The notes beneath the pieces were generated by a model. It was not told the DNA's origin. It did not search any database and was given only the letters and a program-made list of their open reading frames with translations. Position numbers and translations under genes: made by a program. This document shows, one piece after another, positions 10,360 through 20,972 of a DNA stretch of 64,000 bases; positions within the stretch are counted from its first letter, which is position 1; every line of letters starts with the position of its first letter. Origin of the DNA: Cladophialophora immunda (lineage: Eukaryota; Ascomycota; Eurotiomycetes; Chaetothyriales; Herpotrichiellaceae); contig NW_015622546.1 of assembly GCF_000835495.1 (NCBI RefSeq), forward strand, positions 3,714,955 through 3,778,954, given 5' to 3'.

Positions 10360-12500
10360 TCACTCTGTTGTATCTAGAAAACAGTTTCCCGTAAACTCCG
10401 AAAACAAACCGTTGAGTGAAGCGACATCCATGTCCATTGGCATAGGCTCTTGGAATTCCATAGCGTCCGAGTTTGACTCTTCGCATGCGGTCTCGATCTT
10501 CTCAACCAAGTCGCTGCAATTGGAAAGACAATTGTCTGCCAGATCCCAAGCATGTTTGCGGCGAAGGGATCGGAGAGCATCAATCATAGCCCTTGCAAGC
10601 TGTAGTGAAGGGTTTCGCACCAATCCCCTGGAGGTGAGTGCACTTCTCACCAAGAAGGTGGTTGCCGACGTCAAGGTATAAGCGTTGAGGGGAATCCAGA
10701 AATCATGGCAATGAGTGCCATCCAGCTCTCGGACGAACTCTACAATCTCCTCGGCAACCCTCCGAGCTTGGAGATAGTACAGGGAGTCGACATCATCGAT
10801 CTGGAGGGAAGCTCTCTCCAAGTCCAGTTGGCTTCGCCGAACGACCAGTTTGACGGACAAGTAAGCCAGTCGAAGATTTGCCGCTCCAGGCCCGACAAGG
10901 CCAGTTCCCCGAATGATGAGCCGGCGAAGGGTGGGATTCAATGAGTCCTCCCACTGGGTCAGCAGGCTTTCGAGGCTAAATGGAGATGCCTCTGGCTTCT
11001 TGGAAAAGTCATTCCCTAATTCATAGACCAGCTCCAAGCAATGGCCTAGTACATCAGTCAAGGTCGTGAAAGCAACAAAGCAAGAAGCCGCAGATATCTG
11101 TTCAGGGGAGGCGCCAGGATTGTAGAGGTCTTCTGCAGCCGGGGCTGGCACGTCGTGTTGGGTGAGATGGATGAGAGGTGGGGTGCCATATGCCAGGCTG
11201 CACCTACGCCCAGTTTTAGTGTCTTTGAACCAAAAGAACAGTGAGAGAGAGAGAGAAAATGGATGTCTTACCAACGATCGTACACAAGCAGTATCCTCCA
11301 TATTCTGATTCGAAACTTCTTCTCGGTAGGTGACAGATTCCAGGCCGAAGGGTCCCGATTCAACCCAAAGGCATTTGCTAGTGCAACCGCCATGCCCAGC
11401 TGGGCGCCATTCCCTAACATGTGGCTGCTTGGTCGGCCAGAAAGGTTCAAGATGATGGAGATTATCGTCGAAATCCCCGGCGTGCATTTGAATTCGGCAA
11501 CCAGGGCGTCCTCGGCCTGAACCCAGATGGAGTAGTGATCAGGACAACGAACATGCCTCAGTTTTGGAGAGTGGTTCCAGTATATCAAGGTATTCCCGTA
11601 CAGATTGGCGAGCAGACCCGGAGAAATCTTTTCCTTTTGGGTAGCAAGGAGTCGTCGAAACAGCAATTCATCGAAGAGAGGGAAAGACACGTTGATCTTT
11701 TCAAAGTAGCTACATCATCTCCATAAGCGGAGGTCAGAAAGCTCGATTTCACCGAACACTTACAGATTTATCAGGTCGCCCTGATAAGGAGCGACGGATT
11801 TCTCGATATTTGCACATCGTTGAGCTGCCACCGCTCGACTTTCTGCCTCCCTGGATCCGCGTTTTGGAATGGTGTTGAAAACTATAGGTCGCGAAGGCCC
11901 ATTTGTGTTATAGGAGTTAGGATGGAATCGGATTGTCCGTCCGCTCTGGCCATATGGAGTATTGGAAAGGTACTCTTGGAAGACTTTGTCGTCATCAGCG
12001 ATTGCAGGACTCACAACATGAGAGCTGCCTTCCCCAGATTTGGCAATCGAGTCTATCACCGCTGAGACCAAGTCGTCTTGATGACCAGAGGATGGGCCTG
12101 GAAGCTCGTGGTGGTCTGAAAATTCTTCGGTCATCATCGGCGCATCCGGCTCGCTTCGGGCAGTGTTGTGTGACGAGAACGCACGCTGAGATGGAGATGG
12201 AGCCGGCGAAGGTGACGGGAGATACTGCGTCCGAGATGCAGTACGTGGGGATGAGATTGCTGGGTTTCCTTTGGAGGACATTCTCGAATAGCCCGATGTT
12301 CTTCGTGACCGCTTGGTTGAGGGTGGGAAGACGCAGTCAGTGCCATTTGCTTGACACATGAAGCATGAGGGGGATGCATCTATCGTTTTGCATCGTGATT
12401 TTCTTGCGCGACAAGGAAGGCAGGCCGGGAGCAGATGAGACCTGTACGGCCGCCCTTCAGCTTTGGCATGGCCTTGACTAGTATGTGGTTCGGAATCCAT
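10360..12500 (-). CDS. Zn2Cys6 fungal-specific transcription factor
   Basis: About 672 residues in three exons: 12500-11764, 11709-11272 and 11203-10360. Introns are 54 bp (GTAAGT...ATGTAG) and 68 bp (GTAAGA...GCGTAG); the second contains a (GA)n run. The zinc cluster (CLPC, RARKSRC, CFMC, then C) is at residues about 27-57 and is followed by a Ser/Pro-rich linker. Exon 2 supplies LYFEKINVSFPLFDELLF and exon 3 continues from DRW into CSLAYGTPPL, the usual middle homology region of this family. It is convergent with the amino-acid permease (101 bp apart), which makes it a candidate local regulator of the permease/decarboxylase pair; this is inference. Its promoter holds two close GATAAG sites and a CCAAT box. 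Confidence 0.88.
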
Positions 12501-12563
12501 GACGCAAATCTGGTCACATTCGGTCGCGCCGTCGAGACAGTTAATAGAATCTGAGAACTCTGC

Positions 12564-12656
12564 CTTATCTAGCTATCACTTATCAACTTTGCCATAACAT
12601 ACTCGTAGTGAGTCAAGGAGAATTAGCAACTTTGCCGAGTAGCCCCCGCCCATTGG
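12564..12656 (-). promoter_or_regulatory. Paired GATAAG sites and CCAAT box upstream of the zinc-cluster gene
   Basis: On the minus strand GATAAG occurs at 12569-12564 and 12584-12579, 15 bp apart and about 65-85 bp before the ATG at 12500. A CCAAT box lies at 12656-12652. NIT2/AreA-type factors are known to favour closely spaced GATA pairs. The whole 12501-12843 interval has no gene. Confidence 0.4.
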
Positions 12657-12843
12657 TCAGACAGGGGGTGGAGGATAGAGCAGCGTCACCGCGACCGGGA
12701 TCGGGGTTAGATGCGAGTACTTTAAGTGGATTACGTCCATTTCTTCCTTACACTCATGCTGCGCTCGACTAATGGTCAATCTATATTAGAACCGTTTCTC
12801 CCTCTATCCTCGTGCAAAGTCCTCTACCTAACCCTGCCCCTCG

Positions 12844-14442
12844 TCACGGGAATGGATCATACTCTCCAATCCCCAAACAGACTCCATCCACCTCATTACC
12901 ATCGATATGCTGTGCCACTATACCGTCGGCGCCGATGCGGAGGAGATCACCACCATTTGGCGCGCTGGCATTCATGGGCATCCATCCCATTTTCTGCGGA
13001 CCGTGCCAGGGATCCTCGGCGAAGGCGAGGACATGGTCCTGCAAGCTCTTGCTGACGGCGGCTTCGAAGTCCGTGGAGGGCGCCACGCCGTCGAGGCAGT
13101 GGTACGTGCCGAAGGCGATGGAGATGTCGCTGGCATGGTACGCGCCGAGCCATTTGTAGTAGTTCAGGTTGGGGAATGTGCCGGCGTATTGGATGCGGTA
13201 AGTGGGCAGGCCGACGTCGCTGCGGTAGTTGGTCATATTCAAGCTCGGGCAGACCAAACCCTCGATGGTGCCTTCGGTGACGGGCGGCTGCCAGGGCCCC
13301 TCGGTCAGGTTCGCCACTGGCCAGGGGACAAGGGAAGACATCTCATTGGCCGTCATCGAGAGAATGGCCGGACGACGCGCGAACCTGCCCGCCGCCGCGC
13401 GGGCCTTGTAGTTGGAGAAAATGACCTTTTCGTCGATGACCATGTTGAATCTCATCGGGGGGGACGTGCCCGCGTCCGCGTACTGGCCGATGAAGTTGAT
13501 GATCTGCGCGAACGGCACTTGGCGCATACAGTCGAGCTCGGCCGCACCGCCGTCGTCCAGGCCCGGGAAGTCGCATCCAAATTGGCTGGCCACGAAGGTG
13601 AAGTTGGAATACGTCGGGTCCTGGCGGTTGACGCCGTTGTAGATCAGCCCGGACTGGAACCAGAAGCCCTGCGCGATCGGGTCGTCGGGCCACGCGTAGG
13701 AATGGATGTCAGCGGCAATGGATCCCGCTGACTGGCCCCAAAATGTGATCCGGTCTGGGTCACCACCAAAGGCCGCGATGTTGTCGCGAACCCATTCGAG
13801 AGCAGCACGCTGATCCAGCATGGCCAGGTTCTGCTCGCTACCCGCCAAGCCGCGCGCCCGCGGGAAGCCGAGGATGTCCATCCGGTGGTTGATGGTGACG
13901 ACGATGTGCGACTGCGTTCGCTCGACCCACGAGTCCGGGATCTGCCAGGGGATGTCGACGCCGCCGAGGATGAAGCCGCCTCCGGTAATGAAGAAGAGCA
14001 CCGGCAGCCCCTTGCTAGGGGGTGGCGGCAGGTTCGTCGGCGTCCAGATCGCCAGGTACAGGCAGTCCTCGGAGGTGGCCTCCCCCACGAGGCCGGACGA
14101 GTCGTTCTGGTTGCCGTTGTAGATCAGATTGCCTTTGGACAAAGGCAGGTCAAAGAGCGAAATGACCGACGTCACGAACTGCCCGCACGAGGGCGGGTAC
14201 CGGGTGGCATAATGATGCTTGCCAGGAGACGGCGAGAGCTTCTGCGGTGGCGTCCAGCGGCGCTCCAGCACAGGCGGTTCCGCGAACGGAATGGCGCGGT
14301 ACTGGCGTGTATGAGGATACTTAGGGTCGATGAGGCCCGTGTAGGAGCCTTGGGGAAGTTGCACCGTCAGATTGGCCGGCCTTGAGTCGGGAATGGCGGC
14401 GGCGTTGGCCAGCGCGAGGAGCGATAGAATGGCAAGCTTCAT
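12844..14442 (-). CDS. Secreted type-B carboxylesterase/lipase
   Basis: Alpha/beta-hydrolase esterase of 532 residues. The start at 14442 is chosen because it gives a clean signal peptide (MKLAILSLLALANAAA); an upstream in-frame extension has no such start. Family marks: SEDCLYLAIW (type-B signature), GGGFILGG oxyanion loop, nucleophile elbow GQSAGS, a candidate acidic residue in TANEMSS, and a candidate catalytic His in GAYHASDIS. No intron is evident. It would hydrolyse carboxylic esters or lipids outside the cell. Placed next to acyl-CoA oxidase and in a neighbourhood with acyl-CoA synthetase, it could supply the acids those enzymes use; that link is inferred. A CCTCGG hexamer is found 360 bp upstream at 14802-14807. 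Confidence 0.9.
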   Translation of the reverse strand: MKLAILSLLALANAAAIPDSRPANLTVQLPQGSYTGLIDPKYPHTRQYRAIPFAEPPVLERRWTPPQKLSPSPGKHHYATRYPPSCGQFVTSVISLFDLPLSKGNLIYNGNQNDSSGLVGEATSEDCLYLAIWTPTNLPPPPSKGLPVLFFITGGGFILGGVDIPWQIPDSWVERTQSHIVVTINHRMDILGFPRARGLAGSEQNLAMLDQRAALEWVRDNIAAFGGDPDRITFWGQSAGSIAADIHSYAWPDDPIAQGFWFQSGLIYNGVNRQDPTYSNFTFVASQFGCDFPGLDDGGAAELDCMRQVPFAQIINFIGQYADAGTSPPMRFNMVIDEKVIFSNYKARAAAGRFARRPAILSMTANEMSSLVPWPVANLTEGPWQPPVTEGTIEGLVCPSLNMTNYRSDVGLPTYRIQYAGTFPNLNYYKWLGAYHASDISIAFGTYHCLDGVAPSTDFEAAVSKSLQDHVLAFAEDPWHGPQKMGWMPMNASAPNGGDLLRIGADGIVAQHIDGNEVDGVCLGIGEYDPFP

Positions 14443-16203
14443 GATTACACGCGGGTAGCTTGCACGAGTCGAAGCTTTGGCAGTCACACCTCAACAGGTA
14501 TCGAAACGTTCTGATGTTCGATCTATGGCATCAGTAGGACTTCCGTGTCTTTATATAGACCCGAGCCGCTGTCGATCGCCCTCTCCGGTGGACATTCACT
14601 CGGGTGATTCTTGACCGGATATCATTCTGGCTATCAAAGTTTCAACCGTATTTAAATCCGCTGTCGAGAGATAGTTTTCAAGACTATGGGCTCTAGAGAC
14701 CACACCATCGGCATATTCTTGAGAGATTGTCCTGATCAAGGGATGAGACGCTTCTTAGTGTTCGCGGCGGAAGACGAACGCCTGGTTGATCGAACAATTT
14801 TCCTCGGGCAATTCAAGTATCTGGTTCCTTTCGGGATTTTGCTTGCCGAGGAATGCGGTCGAATGTCTTTTATTGGATGGCTTCCTGTACTCCAGTACAG
14901 CTAGAGTGAGATCTATGCTCAGCTAGGTCAAGGAAGTAATCCTGGCGCGGCAGCATAGTTTCTCTGAACCTTTGGTATCGAGGCAAGCCGGGAGCTGGAG
15001 CGTCTATACAATCGGAAAGGGCCCAATCGCAATGTAGTCCACCTGGCCCACAACGATTGACCGGGCTTTAACAATCCAGAGAATTTCTCGGGGATAGATA
15101 TGACATTCCAGATAGGTCAACCTACCAATCACTTCTACAGATATTATCAGTAGAGTTCCCCGCGGACAACTTTGTTGACTTTTCGATTGTCGGGATATCA
15201 AGTCTCCGATTGTGCATAATGTACAGCCGAGATAGGTTCCTGGAGAGCGGGGTAGGGCTAGCACTAGCAGGTCGGGTACCAGGCACAGACAAATATCATA
15301 TCCGTCTTCACTATCCCTCAAGATATGATGCCTGAGCTGGGGGGTGAACTGGGTGAACTGGGCGAACTGCGGGTGAAGAGAGGGTGAATAACGCCTGCAC
15401 AAAGGCGGCGAGGCAGACTAACCGAAACGGGTAGTATTCAGGAGGACCTTGACCCTCGGTCATTACAGGCCTCGAAGCATGACAAATGCTAAGTACGGAG
15501 TACTCCCATGCGAGTACTGTATGCTGGGAGATACCTACGTCTACTGGCAGGCTGGGCATCCATTCCTGACAAAAGTCATTGAAAGTCGAAAAAGGTGTTG
15601 TCTCTCTCGCCGCTAATTTAAGTCCCTGACTGGCGCTACGCGCGGTAGAGCAGGGTCGGGATAAAGGGTGAGTATAAAGATGACCGAGCTGAGTGCGAAG
15701 GGTGAGAAGGGGTGTGAGTCGTTGTTATAAAGGCGACACGCCCGGGGTGAGTCGCACGTGAGCTCCGAGTACGTTTTCCATATCACGTGTCTGTCTTGTG
15801 TCCGCAAAGGCGTTGAGGGTGTGCCTTCGCCGAGGAGCCTTTGTGTCTTCTTCGGCGTTGCTCTACCAATACCACCCGTAACGCTCTGCATTGTTTGTAT
15901 TCAATGGCTAATTGTGTAAGATCAGGAGACTCATGCAGCAATTCTGTCGACCGCTAATGCCCGTGTCAGGTGTAAGAATTGTCACTATCTCGCTGTGAAC
16001 ATGGATGGATTCATTGCCTCGGCAGTTGGCGCCGCATTGCCGGAGTCGGCGTTTCCTCTTCGTTGTTCGGCTCGGCGCTTTGCGAAGGTTTAATAACCTT
16101 GGGAGAGGACGATAGTCAGAGAAGGTATACAACACGTCGAACGTCGTGTGCCTCTCTCGTAAAGATCCCTCAAGATTTCTAGAGAAGAAGACCGGCAAAC
16201 AAC
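14443..16203. promoter_or_regulatory. Divergent intergenic region; CCTCGG/CCGAGG sites before acyl-CoA oxidase
   Basis: A 1.76-kb gap between the esterase (minus) and the acyl-CoA oxidase (plus), with no supported gene. CCTCGG lies at 14802-14807 near the esterase; CCGAGG at 15830-15835 and CCTCGG at 16017-16022 lie about 370 and 185 bp before the oxidase ATG. A short imperfect direct repeat of GTGAACTGG is at about 15345-15373, and TACGGAGTAC is at 15494-15503. Confidence 0.4.
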
Positions 16204-18609
16204 ATGGCAGCCACCGCTACCCCCAGCACCTCCCCGCTGGCCAACTTCATCTGGGGAGAGCAACGCCTCCAGCGCCGCTGCGAGATCCTGGCCGCCGTCG
16301 CCCAGAACCCGGTCTTCACCCAGCCGCCGAACCCACATGCACTGTCGCGGAAGGATCTGTGGGCGCTGCGGCTCAAGCAGGGTGTGGAGCTGCTCGAGCT
16401 GAAGTTCAAGCTCGGCTGGTCGAACCAGCAGTTTGTCGATGCGACCAAGATCACGGCCGATCAGCTCACCATGGGGGTGAATTATCGAAGTAAGTCACGA
16501 CTATCGGAATTCAATCGAGTGGTCCTTGGGGGCAGAAAGAGAGAGAGGGCGCGCCAGGAGATGAAGAATGGTTACTGATAGGTCCCCAAAACGGCAGTAT
16601 TCATCAGAAACCTCGAGGCCCAGATGAGCCCCGAGCAAAAAGCATATTGGCTCCCCAAGGCAGAGCGCTTCGAGATCAGCGGCTGCTACGCCCAGACGGA
16701 GCTGGGCCACGGGAGCAACGTCCGCGGCATCGAGACGACGGCGACATTCGACCCGACGACGGACGAGATCGTCGTCCACTCGCCCACGCTGTCGAGCCAC
16801 AAGTACTGGATCGGGTCGCTGGGCGTTGTGGCCACGCACGCCCTGGTCATCGCCAGGCTGCTCGTCCGCGGCCGCGACCTGGGCAACCACGTCTTCCTCG
16901 TGCAGGTGCGCGACCTCAACACCCACGCCCTTATGCCCAACGTGCGCATCTACGAGCAGGGCGAGAAGGGCATGGGCACCTTCGCCTCGATGGACAACGG
17001 CGTCATGGCCTTCTCCCACTGCCGCATCCCCCGCGCCAACATGCTGGCGGGTATGGTCTCCTTGGACGCCGACGGCACGTACCACGCCGCCAAAAACTCA
17101 AAGCACGCCTACACCTCGATGGTCATCATCCGCGGCCTCATGTCCGAGGAGTTGGGCATCGAGGTCGCCAAGGCCGTCGTCATCGCCTTGAAGTACGCCC
17201 AGTTCCGCAGGCAGTTCAACCCGAAGGACGGCGTGGAGAGGAAGGTGATTGAGTATGCCAGCGTGCAGAGCCGGCTGTTTCCTGCCTTGGGACGGGTGAG
17301 CGGGAGATGTTTACTTATTGCCTGTATATCCTTGCTATTCGCCATGTGCTAACCCATGCGTTCAGGCAGTGGCCATGATGCTCCTCGGCCGGGAAATGAG
17401 GGCCCGCATCGACAACATCGTCAACGAGAGCCTTGAAGACCTGCACCTGCAGACGGTCGGCGCGAAGATCTGGGCTAGCGAACACGGCGTGCGGGACGTC
17501 GAAGTCGCCCGTCTCAGCTGCGGCGGGCACGGTAAGTCAGATTCATAACGCTGCTGAAAACTCAAAGAGAGATCTGAATGCTGAGAGCCGGTATTGTTAG
17601 GAAACATGGCCAGCACGGGACTCGGGTCCCTCTACGCCCAGCTTTCCCCGTCAAGGACATATGAAGGAGAGACATACGTCCTGTCCCAGCAGATCGGCAA
17701 CGCCGTCGTGAAGCACTGGAAGAAGTACGTCATATCCCACCCCACCCCCCATGCCCTGAACCCGTTTCCTTTTTTGTCTCCCTTGCGAAGCTGACTTGTG
17801 TTTGTTTCCTCCAGCAAATCCGAACAATCGATCAGCGCGCTCTCGTACCTCGCACGTCTGAGAGACAACGGTCGCATGTCACAGGGCGTGCAGGTCAGCA
17901 GCAGCAGCCGCGCGGACGAGTGGTTCAACTCTGAGGTCCAGGGAGACTTCCTCGAGCACCGCGCTGCCGTCCTCGCCCGACGCCATATCACCGACGTCGC
18001 TGCCGGCAAGGACACCAGCTACGACGTATTCGAGCTGACCATGGCCCACGCCGATCTCACTTATTTCCGCGGACTGCAGGCTCAGGTGAAGCAGACTGCC
18101 CAGAACGACCGGGAGACCATGCAGACATTGGCGAACGTGGTAAGCTGTGCTTCGCCCCTCCCCTCTCTCCGAAGACGCACACAAAGATACGCAGTCTATA
18201 TGTTGCCATCCATTCCATGGGCACCTCAAGTGCGAAATCGGGCTAGGTGGCTGGCTGGCTGACCATGACCTCTCTCTTCTGTGTCTAGTTCGCCCTCAAC
18301 GCCATGATCGAAGGCCTCGCCGCCTTCGCGGGCGAAAGTTACCTCTCGGCCGCGCACGTCTCGGGCCTGCGCGCCGCGTACCAGGACGCCATCGCCGCGT
18401 TCGCCACCGCCCACGCCGACGCTGTGGTCGCCGCCTTCGGCTTCACCGAGTACGAGCTCAACAGCGTCTTTGCGCGCGCCGACCAGACCCCCTACGAGGG
18501 CCTGCTGGACGTGGCCAAGCAGAGTGAGTTGACGGATAATGTTTTCATTCGGCCCACGCTGCTGAAGGCGCGGAGTCTGTGGAAGAAGTACGAGCGCGCC
18601 AAGATTTAG
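16204..18609 (+). CDS. Peroxisomal acyl-CoA oxidase
   Basis: FAD enzyme that makes trans-2-enoyl-CoA and H2O2, the first step of peroxisomal beta-oxidation. Six exons: 16204-16489, 16598-17295, 17366-17531, 17601-17724, 17815-18139 and 18289-18609 (introns 108, 70, 69, 90 and 149 bp), giving 639 residues, slightly under the usual length of about 660-700. Visible motifs: CYAQTELGHGSNV (flavin/substrate region), CGGHGN spanning exons 3-4, and TYEGE carrying the catalytic Glu. The C-terminus AKI is a known PTS1 variant. Two CCTCGG-type sites precede it. The most 5' intron joint is the least secure: the acceptor at 16596-16597 is chosen because it keeps phase and leads into FIRNLEAQMSPEQ. Confidence 0.92.
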
Positions 18610-18752
18610 AATACTTGCATTCGTAATGGTATCGGCATTGGCATTGGTCATGGCATTTGGATTGGCATGTATGGGGAATACGGGGTAGACCAAAACATCG
18701 ATGTGAGATTCTCATTTCGAGGAATTACGGGGTCTTAGAGCGTAGGTGTATA

Positions 18753-20972
18753 TCAGCACAGATTCACCAGCCTGCTTCTCGTCTCTTTCGCCATCCAACG
18801 GCCACTAGCCAGCACAGGGTCGACATACGCATGGCCTACGAGTCTGTAGATGTCTTCGCCCTGTTCCTCAGACAGCTCCACCGACTTGCGAAGGATGGCT
18901 TGGAGCGTACACCCTTCCAGATGCCAGACCGTGTCGTCGGGCTGTGCGTCGCGGTGCGCCCATCCGAGAAGGGCTTGATCCTGGATGAACATGAGGCGCA
19001 GGTGCTCGTCGAGGATGGACGAGATGGACTCGAGCATGGAGTAGAGGGGATGCTCGCCTCTCCGGCTGATGGTGTTGTCCTCGCTCAAGCTGAAGAAGTC
19101 GCGCCACTCGGGCAAGACCTTGGACGCGGGACTCAGGCCGCCGCCTCGGCGCGGAATGAAGGTGTATGCGTCCGAGCTCGGCGCCACTTTCACCTCGAAT
19201 CTCCCCAGGAGGTCCTTGTGGCGCTCCAACCACCCTTTCACCCTAAGGTAGCCTCTGTGCTGAAAGACGTGGTCGGGCATCGAGAAGAGAAGCGAGAAGA
19301 ACGCCGAGGACGGTTGAAGGCCAAAAGACTGGTTGTGGCAGATCAGCAGCAGCCGACGGAACGCTTTCCCAATGTCAGGATCCGTGATATCGGAGGTAGA
19401 AAAGCGGCTGGAAAATCTAGAAGCTGGACGGTCTCCCACCAAAGTGCCCAAAGCTGAGATGCGGCCAATATACTGACCTTTCAGGGTGAGTTTGCCGCCG
19501 TTGATGTGGAACGTGTCCGGGATGACTTCGTTCATATTTGGCGACTCTTGGCCAAAGGCCCTCCTCCTCTCCCATCCCAGATTGACATCTCGGCCGCATA
19601 TGTAGGGAATCAGGTTTCGGTCGAATTGGTGCGGTCGAAAGTGGAAGTAGTCAGGACACCATGACGGCAGCTCTGTCTGTCGGTGGTCCACACTCCTGAG
19701 GAACACGATGTCTGCGGAGCTGTACCAATTGATGTGATTGGATGTCATCTCCAAGCAAAGCTCCTTCTCCGACACCGCTTGTGAGTAATTGGGCTCTTGA
19801 ACGAAATCAGCCCAATCTGACGCAAGGCCAAGGAGCCCATAGACTTTGTCTCTCAAGACGCTCGTCTCGGACATGCTCGTCATTGCGAGAATGTCCATCA
19901 GCCGTGGCTTTTGCTGCTCTCGGCAGGCAGCCCGAACAGATATAACTTTCTGAGCAAGCCCAGGAGATTTCTCGTCTTCGCCGGTGGAACGACTTCTCTC
20001 CCGCAATAGTATTTCCAGTGATCGCAAGTCGAAAATGTAGGAGCCCCAGAAGATCTTTGCTCGTTTTGCTGCTGCAACCTCTTGGATAATCCATACTCGA
20101 TGCCAATATCTCTGTAACAACAGTCGTTCAAGGGCTTCCAAGTTGGAACCGAGATTGCTATTCTGATGCTGTTTATTGACCGGTTTTTCCAGATCAGCTG
20201 TCGCCCTCAGGAGTTCTCGCATTTCTTCCTCCGGTCCGGTATCAGAACCAAGCCAAACGACGACTAATTTTGCCATCCTGTAGATCGCGAACATTCTGAC
20301 TATTTCCCGACTTTTCTCAATTGTGTCTCGTTGATTGATGCAGATGGCATCAACCCAGACGGTGGAGATTTTGTTTTCCTTCAGCTTGCGAAGCGCCTCT
20401 GCAAGGTTTTGGGAGACTTCGTACCTTTGGTTGCTCACTAGTATGCTTACTCTCCCATGAGCAGCATCCTGCCCCCAAGAGTACGACAAAGCCACATAGT
20501 CAGGTCTTTGGCTCAGTTTCGCGTGATAGAGCTCAAACTGAAGAGGCCCGCTGTCAGAGCCTCCGTCATCCGCGAACTTGAGCAACCGTATCTGACCTTC
20601 AGCTAGAGGCTTGTAAGGCAGCACTGCACCAGGCGTTTGTAGAAGCGTGGTAGAATGTTGTCTCGATTGGTTGTGGACCGTTGGGTTTCCGGGTTTCGTT
20701 GGCAACTTCGAAGGACCAAGCGAGTTCATGATGTTTGAACGGTGCATGAATAACAAGGAGCCGCCTGACACAAAAGCGAGAAGAAACAAGGAGCTCAAGA
20801 AAGTAACTCGACAATTCTGGAGTAAGAGGATGCTCGAAAGGATGACCGCTAGAAACAGTGCGATCCTTTCGCCTCTGCGGATGGATTTCCGAGATCCATG
20901 TGTCCACAATAAGAAGCATTGTGTGATTACCAAGGCTACCGAACTACCGGCAACCAGAGATTGAGGAATCAT
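18753..20972 (-). CDS. HET-domain protein with N-terminal membrane segments
   Basis: 739 residues in one uninterrupted exon. The first 80 residues hold two to three hydrophobic helices (about 5-22, 36-52 and 57-76). A heterokaryon-incompatibility (HET) domain follows at about residues 135-290, with the usual blocks ALSYSWG, VWVDAICINQRD and ...YRMAKLVVVWLGSD. The long C-terminal part has no recognised domain; it includes the FxxxLGRFEVKV region and ends KETRSRLVNLC. HET proteins act in fungal non-self recognition and can trigger programmed cell death. Most HET proteins are soluble, so an anchored form is unusual. The gene is convergent with the acyl-CoA oxidase (143 bp between stops), and nothing suggests a metabolic role. 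Confidence 0.87.
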   Translation of the reverse strand: MIPQSLVAGSSVALVITQCFLLWTHGSRKSIRRGERIALFLAVILSSILLLQNCRVTFLSSLFLLAFVSGGSLLFMHRSNIMNSLGPSKLPTKPGNPTVHNQSRQHSTTLLQTPGAVLPYKPLAEGQIRLLKFADDGGSDSGPLQFELYHAKLSQRPDYVALSYSWGQDAAHGRVSILVSNQRYEVSQNLAEALRKLKENKISTVWVDAICINQRDTIEKSREIVRMFAIYRMAKLVVVWLGSDTGPEEEMRELLRATADLEKPVNKQHQNSNLGSNLEALERLLLQRYWHRVWIIQEVAAAKRAKIFWGSYIFDLRSLEILLRERSRSTGEDEKSPGLAQKVISVRAACREQQKPRLMDILAMTSMSETSVLRDKVYGLLGLASDWADFVQEPNYSQAVSEKELCLEMTSNHINWYSSADIVFLRSVDHRQTELPSWCPDYFHFRPHQFDRNLIPYICGRDVNLGWERRRAFGQESPNMNEVIPDTFHINGGKLTLKGQYIGRISALGTLVGDRPASRFSSRFSTSDITDPDIGKAFRRLLLICHNQSFGLQPSSAFFSLLFSMPDHVFQHRGYLRVKGWLERHKDLLGRFEVKVAPSSDAYTFIPRRGGGLSPASKVLPEWRDFFSLSEDNTISRRGEHPLYSMLESISSILDEHLRLMFIQDQALLGWAHRDAQPDDTVWHLEGCTLQAILRKSVELSEEQGEDIYRLVGHAYVDPVLASGRWMAKETRSRLVNLC

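Noticed and set aside
14686..14904. 72-codon plus-strand frame in the esterase/oxidase interval
   Set aside because: No homology, no splice context, and in a promoter region.
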